Assembly: GCA_029204225.1 (NCBI GenBank)
Contig: MU833085.1
Span: 1-61,410, forward strand
Source: Diphasiastrum complanatum
Taxonomy: Eukaryota; Streptophyta; Lycopodiopsida; Lycopodiales; Lycopodiaceae
Length of the DNA: 61,410 nt
Direction: 5' to 3'
Under the pieces are notes generated by a model, which was not told the DNA's origin, searched no databases, and was given only the letters and a program-made list of their open reading frames with translations. Positions 41,156 through 51,190 of this stretch are shown here, in pieces (position 1 is the stretch's first letter; the number at the start of each line of letters is the position of its first letter). A program made the position numbers and the translations under genes.

Positions 41156-42299
41156 GAATATAGTGATTCTTCAACTTTTGGGCTCTATCCTAATGCACCT
41201 AGCACTCACTTTTCTCACAATAAATGATGGATAAGGAGATCTCAAAAGATCTAGGACCCTAAAACACTTCTATCTTGAACCTGGCTGGTTTCCAAGCATA
41301 GAAAGAAAGATTGAAACACGCAACACTTTGCACACACTAAGAATGGATTACAAACTCAAAACAACCTGAACACACTCTTGCTTAAGCTCTCAAACTTTCC
41401 AGCAAGTGACCAAATCAAGTTATGATGTGAACAGTTACTTGCATTCTTAGAAAATACACAAGACTAGGCTGCCAAGAATACCTAGAATTGAACAAACTTG
41501 ATCAACATATGATCAACACACTAAGATATTGATTCAACCTATAAAACCACATGTAAACCACACTTCTAAAAGTTTATAAACTCTAGCAAATGATAAATAC
41601 AAGCTTTAGAGGTGAATGAAAGAGCACACTTAGTGAATCACAAGACTAGCTTCACTAGCTTGTCAAATCTTGGTGTTTATATGTAGATCTAAGATCACTT
41701 CACATGAGAATGTTCGTCAACCTGTTAAGAACCTGAAAACACATTTGCATAATGGTTAAAACCTTCTAGCAAATGCTCCAATCAAATTACATAAGGAGAG
41801 TTACTTACATGCTCAACAAAGTACACCAAAATTTATGCAAAAGATTGTTGACAATCTGTTCACCCAAAAGGGGATCTTTCATCCAAGTGGGAGCTTTGCT
41901 CAGCCTTTTGGAGAAATACAAAATCACTCAAAGAGTATTTGTCATCCACTTAAGGAGAAGTTTCATCCACTTAAGGAGAGTGTTCATCCACAAAGGAGAG
42001 TGTTTATCCACAAAAGTGGAGATTGTCAACAATATATTGAACAGAACATTATTAGTATTGAATATGCACAAGCCTCACAATTAACAAATGATTAGGTGTT
42101 ATGATCTGATCCAAAATAGCTTCTTCTCAGCCTCTGATCTTCAATAGACCTGAAATATGCTTTTGATCCACAAGTTCAACTCACAAAACAAAGGTTAGTA
42201 AGATTTGATCAACAGTGCAATGCATAATCATGCTAGAACTTGATCAAACATCCAAATATCACCATAAATGGAAACCTTACTAAAAATAATAGCCAACTA
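41156..42299 (-). other. 5' leader of the minus-strand Copia
   Basis: The 1.1-kb region between the gag ATG and the primer-binding site has stops in all frames. It is twice as long as the leader of the related plus-strand element. Part of the excess is the inverted-repeat-bounded insert at 41844-42033. Confidence 0.6.
41844..42033. mobile_element. Short inverted-repeat-bounded element with internal 20-bp repeats
   Basis: ATTGTTGACAATCT (41844-41857) and AGATTGTCAACAAT (42020-42033) are perfect 14-bp inverted repeats. Between them, at 41938-42020, four units of about 20 bp repeat (TCATCCACTTAAGGAGAAG type, then TCCACAAAGGAGAGTG). The ends can also be read TGTTGAC...GTCAACA, so a solo LTR of a very small element, or a MITE, is possible. 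No clear target duplication is seen. Confidence 0.65.
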
Positions 42300-42311
42300 G
42301 CTCTGATACCA
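42300..42311 (-). other. Primer-binding site of the minus-strand Copia
   Basis: The minus strand reads the canonical TGGTATCAGAGC immediately after the LTR end TTTCACA. Confidence 0.92.
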
Positions 42312-42881
42312 TGTGAAATAAGTGGATCTTGAATGGATCCAAACTCCCAAAATAGTTGGCTAAGATCTTTGCACAACAAGCTACAAAAGCTAGAAATGGC
42401 AAAGCATCCTAATGCTACCTTTGATACACATGAACTTGACAAAGCATTCAAGAGACAAAATAAGCTAATAAAAAGTACTAATGGCAGCCAAAAACAACAG
42501 CATACCAGCCCTACAACATCAGCCTACCACTTTTGGAAACCTCTTAAGATCATACACAAAAGCTTGAAGACAATACACAAAGCAATGCTCTCAATGGAGG
42601 AAGAAACTGTGACAATGATCTATTGATCTCTCTCAACAATACAATAAGTTTCTCCAACCTATTCTCCACAAACTTCAGCCTAATATAGGTGAGAGAGATG
42701 ACTCTCTCTCCTCTCTCTAGAACTTAGGACCCAATTTTAGGGCACCAGTAGCCTAAAATAGCCAATTTTGGCCTATATGTCCAAATAACATGATTTTGGT
42801 GTCATTTTGAAGGTCCTGAAGTTTGAGACTTCTTCAATATGAAAAATATACTAAAATAAAAGTATCTAGGCCTCTTTCACA
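42312..42881 (-). mobile_element. 5' LTR of the minus-strand Copia
   Basis: On the minus strand it runs from TGTGAAAGAGG (42881) to TTATTTCACA (42312), 570 bp, with a 7-bp inverted end pair TGTGAAA/TTTCACA. The GGAGAGAGTCATC block near 42700 is shared with the LTR at 25.6-26.1 kb. Confidence 0.75.
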
Positions 42882-43696
42882 GGTGTGAGAGGTTAGATCC
42901 AAAACTATGTACAAAAATTGCCAATTTAGGCCTCAAACTAGCTAGGAAATGTTGACAATTTTCACATATATGTCTTCATGCAAATGGCTTTTTTCTGATT
43001 TTGTTGTCCTAAAAAAAATTAGCTCTTGGTTGGTTGATCATTTGTGCAAATGTCACCCAGATCTAAGTACTTTTGGACATAGCTATTCAGCATCTTTGGC
43101 TGCGACTTCCGATTTGTGATTATGTACTTATTTTTCTTTTTCCTCTTTATATGTGCAAGTATGCTCCCATCTGCTTAGGCCTCTTTTGGGCAGTTTTATG
43201 CATAGCCTTCTTTCTATTTTTTTCAGTCTCTTTGGTCGAGATTTCCGGGTTGCAGCAATGTACTTATTTGTCTTCCTCTTTATATATGCAAGTATGCCTT
43301 ATCTTTTTAGACCTCTTTTGGGCCGTTTTATAGCCTTCTTTATATTTTTTCACAAATTCTGGCTCTAATTTTCAAATACAAGAGGGTTCCTTCATGATAA
43401 TTGCTCACTTGGTTTCTTCCTTGCCACTCATATAAATTTCCAATTTGGATGAGGGTTTTATTAAGGAATTTGCAGAGCTTAGGCCCCCCTTCCTAGTTAG
43501 CTCAATAGCAACTGTTATCAGGACAAAAAAAAAAGTATTTTTGCTGAAATATGAGGATTGTATAGATCTTGAATTGTATGCTGCTTATTGAAGCCATTGC
43601 TGTGAATTGTGTTCTCACTTGTTAATGGTTCTTTGTTTGAATGCTTATCCTCCTAGATCTGATAGCTTTTAGGCTATGTCAGACTATGACAAGGTA
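42882..43696. other. Spacer with a 136-bp duplication
   Basis: I see no recognised gene. The only structure found is the tandem duplication entered separately. Confidence 0.4.
43100..43365. repeat. 136-bp imperfect tandem duplication
   Basis: TGTACTTATTTNTCTT, then TTTATATNTGCAAGTATGC, GGCCTCTTTTGGGC and TAGCCTTCTTT occur with TGTACTTA at 43123 and again at 43259, period 136. Confidence 0.85.
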
Positions 43697-43708
43697 GCTC
43701 TGATACCA
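43697..43708 (-). other. Primer-binding site of an otherwise lost Copia
   Basis: The minus strand reads TGGTATCAGAGC, canonical, but no gag is found to the left. It marks the edge of a probable LTR starting at 43713. Confidence 0.75.
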
Positions 43709-43712
43709 CTAA

Positions 43713-44690
43713 TGCAAAGTCGTTGATTGCAGATTGCAAACATCAATCAAGCTCTATAACGAAACGAAGCGAAGCTGGACGAAATGAAACGAAGCGAGAC
43801 GAAACTTGAACGAGCTCTGATATTGACATTGCTAAAGTGAAATCAAATTAATCGCAAATGAAATGAATTCAGATAGATTTCAGATATGATTGCTAGTCAC
43901 TGCCTGCTATATCATTCCTACAATCCTCCAGAAAGTAGACAGACACTGTTGATCTACGTTATAGATTAATACAACATTCAATAGAAACTGAACCAGTGTG
44001 CAAAATAGATAAAACAAGTGAATGAGATACACAAGCGATAGCAGAAAATAATTCATTCAAGATCAGACAAAATTAAGAGTAATATGTTCGTAATAGCTAC
44101 AGTGTCATCTATTGATCTTCTTGTTTTTTGAGCATTGTATGACAGTCCACACAACACATTGGCATGAGAGAAAATAGTGTTCTCTCACGAGTAGCGTCTC
44201 ACTTACTAGTGGACTTCTTGGATCTCTGTAGATCCTGCTTACAAAATTGTCTCGCGCACATGCGAACTTCTATTTCGTATATGTTTCTATCTGCTATTGT
44301 ATGTATCTTATACATCTAGTAATTGCATACATTCAGAGTAGCATATCTGATTAGATGGACTAAACATTCTATAACTAATCATGGATTACAAGAGAGGTGG
44401 GTTAGGCATGTCCTAACGCTCTTCCGTTGACGCCATCATATCAGATCAAGGTTTTTGTACTTCATGGTACTTGCATGATCTTCCTGATCCTCTGGAGCGT
44501 GAAGGTCAAAAAGTGTCACGAAATATTTTCATGTCACTTCGAGTCGTTTGACTTTTGCGTCGTCTGACTTTCTCCTGTTGTATCACGAACATTTTTTTTT
44601 CGTGAATATTTCACGTTCGTGTCTTTTCGTCAGGATATTCATGAACATTTTTGCTTCGTGTCTTTTCGTCAGACAAAGGGTTGAAAGCTA
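43713..44690 (-). mobile_element. Probable Copia LTR, boundaries uncertain
   Basis: TGCAAAGTCGTTG lies four bases from the primer-binding site, so LTR sequence should extend to the right. ACGAA-rich repeats (43757-43812) and, 0.8 kb away, TTCGT-rich repeats (44520-44675) may pair. The right end is not determined. Confidence 0.4.
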
Positions 44691-45555
44691 GCAAAGCTTT
44701 GGAAATAGAAACATTTTGTCTTTAGCTGGCCGTTATTTAGGAATGCTTGTATTGCTACTTTTAAAAGACCATTCCAGGATGACGAAAACTTCAAGAGGTG
44801 GATGGAGATATGCCAAAAAAATTCTATACAAGAGTATAACTTTGAGTTTTGGAGTCTAACTCTTAAGCTACCCACAGTTTTTCATTTATGAAGGTATATA
44901 GAAGGAATGCAATCTGATATTGGAGCTGATGTAGCATCACCACTTTTGCACTAATTTGGACCAAGTTATGCAGGTGGCACTCATAATCAAGCCTAAATAT
45001 GTTGGAAGGTGATTGGTTAAATAGGGAGCATCCAGGTATGAAACTACTAGGTGAGAAGTTGAGCATAATTTTAATGTTTGCTGGCATGATAAGAAAAGGA
45101 ACACATTTTTCTAGTATCTAATAATTGAAGAAGCTGATTTCAATTCGTCTGCCGTCTCAATTCACAATCCTTTTGTTTGTCGTCCACTTGTTTTGATGGC
45201 CCAATCTGAAGTTAAAGTGGTCTCATCCACAAATCGGATGGAATTTAATAATCTTCTAGATTGACTTCTAATCATTTGTTGTGTCGATTTTACAACACAA
45301 TTGACGTGGAATTTTATTACATTAAATTTTATTCATTTAGTTTGTGATACATGCTCCATTGTTGTTCGCATGTTTGATCATTTCATCCTCTGGGAGCTGC
45401 ATAGCATTTGTGCCTAAGACTAAAGGTTCCTCTACATAATCTTTTGATTTGACTTCATCATTGAATGGATAGCATATTAATGGTCATTTAAATTTCGCGT
45501 ATTGTGACACTCGAGAGTATCACCAATGTATTTTATGAGCTTGGATTGAAGTGAC
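44691..45555. other. Spacer without recognised features
   Basis: No gene, repeat or LTR end is recognised in this A+T-rich stretch. Confidence 0.35.
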
Positions 45556-46320
45556 CTATAGAGCAACCCACATGGTTCCCCAAGCTATCAAGATTCTGAG
45601 TGAGCTTAATTTGACTTTGGAAGTCTGTGGATTGTACACCTTATAACCGAAGGCATTTTTTGGGTATCCCACAAACACACAGGGAAACCCTTTCGGGTCC
45701 AATTTCTTCCTAAGTTTGTCAGAAATATGAGCATAGGCTCTGCTCTTGAACACCCTCGTATGCCCCACAGAAGGCTTTCCTCCTGACCATACGCTTTCTG
45801 GTATCTCATCTTTCAAGACTCTGCTCGGCACTCTATTGGAGATGTAGGAAGCTGTACTAACTGCCTCTGCCCACAAGAACTTTCGAAGACCTTTTTCAAA
45901 CAGCATACTCCTGGCCATATCTATGAGGGTGCAATTTTTCCGCTCTACAACCCCATTTTGCTGAGGGGAATATGACATCGTTCAAAGATGAATGCCCTTC
46001 TCCTTATAGAAGTCTTTGAATTTATTTGCAATGAATTCGTGCATCAACCTCTTCATGACCTCTGTGATTTCAAGATCCTCTATCTTGCTACTCTCGAGCA
46101 CCATTATCAATTGGTCATAAGACATTGGAAGGCTCCCTAAGATGTGAACAAAAGATGAGTCTTCTCCACAGGCACTCCTGCTGCCTCTAGCTGCCTTGCA
46201 AGTCCCTTCATTTTCTCGAGATGCTCCAACAGTGAATTTCCTTCCATCATTCTGGTGTTTGCTAGCTTCCTCCTCAGAAGCAACACATTGGTCACGCTCT
46301 TCCCCTAATCAACCTTTAAC
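45556..46320 (-). pseudogene. Copia gag fused to integrase by internal deletion
   Basis: Minus-strand reading starts in the second half of Gag: LLRRKLANTRMMEGNSLLEH, LARQLEAAGVPVEKTHLLFT, then SYDQLIMVLESSKIEDLEIT (46280-46060). With no zinc knuckle, protease or integrase N-terminus it passes into the integrase core: ANKFKDFYKEKGIHL, stop, TMSYSPQQNGVVERKNCTLI (the catalytic Glu is in VVERKN), WAEAVSTASYISNRVP, FVGYPKNAFGYKVYNP. The junction is near 46035. Frameshifts lie near 46140. The integrase is cut at about 45570. The in-frame-looking junction removes about 1.5 kb of a normal element. RT and RNase H are absent. Confidence 0.85.
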
Positions 46321-46739
46321 AAGATCGACGGTGGAAGAAAACACCCAATATCTAATGGCCATAATTCAATGGGGCCCATTTTCCAAATATGAAGAATGAA
46401 AGTTGAAACTCCATTAAAAAATTTCAAGCTCAATGCATTGAAGGGGCCCGAATGGTCCAAATCTGCTTTGAAGTGAATTTGTTTCACATCGAAGAAGCCA
46501 ATCCAAAACCTCTTTTTTTTAGCTTTTCCTCTATTTGGCATAACTACTGGTAAGACATTCAAAATGTGACATTCGTGAGTGTCATGATAGTCTTGCACAG
46601 GGCATTCTAAAATGAAATACATCTAAGTTACTAACTCGATACTTTTCGTAGCCACGCGTATTATTGTGAGATGTTTGTCAAGGAAACAAGGTAGAGAGGA
46701 CTTTACGCTCCCAATTTATGACATTTGTCGGGGATTGCC
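46321..46739. other. Spacer, possibly decayed gag start
   Basis: A 105-codon frame at 46305-46622 (minus) sits where the gag N-terminus would be. FWIGFFDVKQIHFKADLDHS is only loosely Gag-like, so I do not assign it. Confidence 0.3.
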
Positions 46740-46789
46740 CACGGTCATTGAGAGAGATCTCTATGGATTTTCTTGTTGGATTATCGAGG

Positions 46790-47640
46790 ACTCACGATGT
46801 GATGGATTCTTGGCCAGTGGGTAGTCCCGAGCAGAACCTGTAGGAACATACCAGACTTGTAAAGGGTAGTTTCTTAGTCTATAATGTCCGTTTGAAGTGA
46901 CCTTCAGAAAAGGGTCTCAGGGAAGGGGGTTAGGTACTCGAAACGCATCAGATTCGGTGCATACTGTCCGGAATCACAAACGGGGGATGGCCAAAGGTTT
47001 TTGAGCCTGTTACGAAACAAACAAATCCAATCCTGCTCAAATCCGAGGTCCTTTGCCACAAAACTTTCTTCATGCCGGACTAGTTTCGCATTCTTCCGTC
47101 CTTCGACCCCAGTTTCTTCGAACGATGTCGGCTTTGCTAGCTTTCGATTCTAGCCAGTGGGTAATCTTGCGGGGAGCCTGTAGGAACAGATCAAACATGA
47201 AATAGGTAGTTTCTCAGTCTACTACATCCGTTTCAAGTGACCTCCCGAAAAGGGCTTCAGGGATAGTTCTCGGAACTAGTTGGATTCGGTGCATACTATC
47301 TGGAATCACAAAGATGAGTATGATGAACTAGATTTGGGTTCTTGTTGATCTTCCTCGTGGGAAGAAGGCAACTGGTTCTAAATGGGTATACAAAACAATC
47401 TTTATGCTGGAAACAAGGCGATTAGGGCACGAGAAATGGACTAGTTTCGCATTCTTTCGTCCTTCGGCCCCGGTTGCTTTGAACAGTGTCGGCTTTGCTA
47501 GCTCTCAATTCCGGCCAGAGGGTAATCTCGCGGAGAGCCTGTAAAAATAGACCAGATGTGAAATGGGTAGTTTCTCAGTCTACTACGTCTGTTTCAAGTG
47601 ACCTCCCGAAAAGGGCTTCAGGGATAGTCTGTAAGATGCA
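46790..47640. repeat. 361-bp-period tandem repeat with a partial first unit
   Basis: GGACTAGTTTCGCATTCTT occurs at 47077 and 47438, and GCTTTGCTAGCT at 47131 and 47492, both 361 apart. The inner module (GCCAGTGGGTA ... CAAGTGACCTCCCGAAAAGG) occurs three times, near 46813, 47153 and 47514. The array ends at the edge of a Copia integrase. Confidence 0.9.
47321..47437 (+). pseudogene. Copia RT start inside the 361-bp repeat array
   Basis: The plus strand reads LPRGKKATGSKWVYKTIFML, the block at the beginning of Copia reverse transcriptase. About 35 codons remain. The flanking Copia pieces are on the opposite strand, so this is a separate fragment trapped between repeat units. Confidence 0.75.
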
Positions 47641-49330
47641 GTTCTTCTATGAATGATTTCACGACCATTGTAGAAGTCAGTGAATCGATTTGAGATGTAT
47701 TCTCCACCTCGATCTATTCTGATCTGCTTCACCTTACTCCCTATGCATCTTTCTACCCAATTCACATACTTTGTGAACTTGTCAAATGCTTCTGATTTAT
47801 TGAGATTAAAGTAGACTCTGGCAAATATACTGTAATCATCAATAAAGGTAATATAATACTTTGAGCCTCCTACTGAGATCACGCTGAAAGGTCCACAAAT
47901 GTCAGAATGCACTAACTCTAGAATCTTGGTCGTTCTGTAGGAGTCCTTGACAAAAGGAGTACATGACATCTTACCCTTCAGACATGCATCACAGGTCATC
48001 GAATTGGTTGCGTTCGAGATGCTCACTCCTGTGATTGCTCCATGATGGCTTGCTTGATACAGTGTCATTGAATTCATATGGCATAGTCTTCTGTGCCATA
48101 GAGTATCTGGCAAATCATCATGAGTCTGATGCACTTGATCTGCATGTAGGCGTACCTTCAAGTGATACAAGTTGTCTTTTCTTCTACCTTGACTGATTAG
48201 TGTACTAGTACTTGCATCAACAACGTTGAATGCTTCGTCCAAAAATGTTACACGCATCCCTGCATCAATTATTCTTGCCACTGATAGCAAGTCTTGCTGT
48301 TGTGTAGGCACGAATAGTCGTCTGTCTCTGCCATTAGTGTTGAGCCATAGTGAGCCAATACCATTAATTTGATGTTTTGATCCATCTCCAAGAACGATAA
48401 ATCTTGATGGATCTGCACTTCGAAAATCAGATATTATCCATCTTGATGTAACGAAGTGCGAGGTAGCTCTTGAATCAGGAATTACCTCCTATGTGTCAGG
48501 TGTTGATACTGCACACATGTCTGCACACATGTCTGCACACATGTAGGCGGTCAAATTTCCGTGATTCGATCTTTTTTCGCCCATCTTTGAGCTCTTTGGC
48601 TCCTCGACATAGGACGAACTATTATTGTTCTCCTGTCTGCTTTGAGCTGATTTGTTTCTTGGATTCTGGCAGCAGTCCATGGCTGCATGACCCTTCTTAT
48701 GACAGTGGATACACTCAATTTTTGGATTAAGCCAACACTAATCGACAGTATGTCCTTCACGTTTGCATCTCACGCATGTCTTCTTGTCTCCACTCTGTTG
48801 TTTTGACTTTCTTTTGTTCTACCAATTGTCTTTGTTGGCTCCTTCTGCTTGTTGATCTCGATCCTGCTTTCGATCTGACTTCCTCTTAGGCTTGAATTGC
48901 TTCTTTGTCTTTTCTTTGTTGTTGTAGAGGGCTTGGTCAGAAGCATCCTTGTGATCAAGGTGGTCTCCAGCTTTGACTTCTTCTCAAATCTCGACAATAG
49001 CCTTTTCGAGTGTCATAGTAGGATCTTTTGCTAGCAGCATTCTAGTTGTTTGGAAGGATCTTGGTAAAGCTCTCAACAGATAAGTAAACTGCTTCTCTAT
49101 TGACACTGCATTTTCAGCTCCAGAATTGTGTAGTGAAAGGAATAGATCCTTCATCTTCCTAATGAAGGAAGTGAGGTCTTTACCATCCCACTATAGGTTT
49201 GTCAGCTGATCTTCAATTATAGTTTTCATCAGGCACACAATATATTGCATCTAGATAGATAAAATGTGCCATAAGATCACTGACATGAACTTGATCCATA
49301 CCTTGTTGGTTACAAAACTATATCTAGGAA
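47641..49330 (-). pseudogene. Copia gag-protease-integrase remnant
   Basis: Minus-strand gag blocks at about 49200-49000 read QLTNL, stop, WDGKDLTSFIRKMKDLFLSL, then YLLRALPRSFQTTRMLLA. Two knuckles follow: CVRCKREGHTVD with a stop before the last Cys (about 48778-48737), and CIHCHKKGHAAMDC (48713-48672). A 12-bp triplicate encodes MCADMCADMCA (48544-48509). The protease site reads PDSRATSHF, so the active-site Gly is Arg. At 48311-47583 lies the pre-integrase zinc region (LWHRRLCHMNSMTLYQ, CDACLKGKMSC) and the integrase core with its first two acidic sites (LVHSDICGPF, RIDRGGEY). The frame breaks off before the catalytic Glu at the 361-bp repeat. It is related to Copia-B by its paired knuckles. 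It is inactive by its stops and the G-to-R change. Confidence 0.88.
48509..48544. repeat. 12-bp triplicate
   Basis: CTGCACACATGT three times head to tail, encoding a repeated Met-Cys-Ala-Asp on the minus strand. Confidence 0.97.
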
Positions 49331-49732
49331 TGGACCTTGTTTCTTGACCCCAATATACTCTCTAAAAACTTTCGACCACCAGGACCAACTTGTCACTATC
49401 ATGTAGCCCTCATGACTTCTCAACATGCGACAATGGTTGAAGAATGGCAACACAACCGAAGGCTATCAAAGAGATTTGAAAACAATAAGAAAAAGTCAAG
49501 GCCATGCAACAAGAGGCCCTCTTCAAATAAATATGCCATGGGATCGACAACACTTTAGCAACAAAGGAGTGTGGAGATTGGACTAAAAGTATCAAGGAAC
49601 ATTTTAGTGGAATGCAAGGATACTTAGGGAAGTCACATCTCACAAGGAATAGCCTATCAAGTCATCACATTTTTGTAATAATTGTTGTAGTGAATTGCCT
49701 CCTTATCACTTGTAGGATATGACGCTTCTTTA
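49331..49732. other. Spacer without recognised features
   Basis: A 73-codon open frame on the plus strand (49337-49558) is Lys/Arg/Asn-rich but not recognisable. Confidence 0.35.
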
Positions 49733-51190
49733 TTAGTGAGTTTTTACCTTTTGTAAGCAATGACTGGACTGACTCAAAATAGCTTCCAACTTTGTGCCAC
49801 TGGAATTCACTGTAACCATGAAAGGTAAATTAAAGTTGGGTAGCACCAATAAAGGAGCCATTACTAGTGATTCCTTGAGATCTTTGAAAACCATCTGAGT
49901 CCCTTCATTCCATTCAAATTTAACCTTCCTCAAAAGATGGGTAAGTGGTGCTGCAACTTTTGAAAAGTCCTGAATGCATCTTCTATAGTAGGATGCTGAA
50001 CCCAGAAATCCTCTCAAGTCTCTGACATTGTTGGACGATTTCCAATTCTTGATTGTCTCAATCTTCTTCTGATCTACCTTGATTCCCTCCTTGGACACAA
50101 TGTTCCCCAAGTATTCCATCTCATCTTGAGCGAATTCACATTTGGTGATTTTTGCAAACAACTTGTATTTTGGAAGAGTACTTAAAACCGTGTCCAAATG
50201 TTTCGCATACTCTTCCATGTTCCTACTATATATCAAGATTTTGTCAAAGAATACCAACACAAACAGGTAAAGATAAGGTTCTCAAAAATCTGATTCATGA
50301 GATCTTGAAAAGTGGCAGGAGCATTAGTTTATCAAAAAGACATAACTTTGACTTTATAATGCCCCCATGTCAATTCAAAAAGCTATTTTATGTTGATCCT
50401 CCTCTTTGCCCTTGATTTGATGGTATCCAGAATGTAGATCTATTTTTGAAAAGACATTAGCTCTTTTCAAAGCATCCAATAAATCATCTACCCTGGGAAT
50501 ATAATATCTATTTTTGATGGTAACTTTGTTAAGGGCTCGATAATCGATACACGTCCTGGACATTCCATCTTTCTTCTTAGCGACTAACACAAGAGAGGCA
50601 AAATGTGACTTACTTCAAACGATAAATTCCTGTGACAGTAACTTTTGAACTTGTTTGTGCACTTCTTCTTTTTCGGCTCATTCTAAAGTATAATCTCTAA
50701 TTTCCAAACTAACCATAGGAGTAATGTTTTTACAAGGAATGGCTACTCCATTTTCAATCTGTACTTTCATCTTATCAGAATGATCCATAGATACTAAACT
50801 TCGAAGTGACCGACTATTAAATAAATTATGTGTACTACCACTATCTATTAAATAAAACACTTTCCTTCTGTTAACTAATGCTTGCACATGGAAAGTTTTG
50901 TCTGAATGGGACCCATTGAAAGCATTTAAGGATATTCCCAACAACTCAATTTTATGATCCCTTCTAATAGATCTGTCATGCTATCCGTGGTCCAACTGAT
51001 TATGCGGTGATTTCTCATCAAATGAAGTATCTTCATTCCTTTCATTGCTTCGTGACGGTTCAATATCAACAACATTCTCTTGATTTGTACTGACTTCATC
51101 TTTGTTATTTTCAACAATAAAAAAAACGCCTACAAATTTAACTTTGTCACACTTATGCCCTAGTTTTCGTTTCTACTTACAAGTAATTGT
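49733..51190 (-). pseudogene. Gypsy gag end, protease, RT and RNase H start
   Basis: The minus strand first shows a gag knuckle tail (KRKLGHKCDKVKFVGVFFIV near 51175-51120) and an acidic linker. The protease follows (50944-50678), with its active site in FYLIDSGSTHNLF. After a stop and a deletion comes RT (50590-50375): [46 protein letters not shown]. The first catalytic Asp (FSKID) is kept, but the second motif reads FFDKILIYS where FxDDIL is expected. Then KCEFAQDEMEYLGNIVSKEG, LRGFLGSASYYRRCIQDFSK and the start of RNase H (LLVLPNFNLPFMVTVNSSGT, with Asn for the first catalytic Asp). It ends at 49733. Integrase is missing. The two altered catalytic sites and the stops show that it is dead. 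It is not close to Gypsy-C. Confidence 0.9.
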
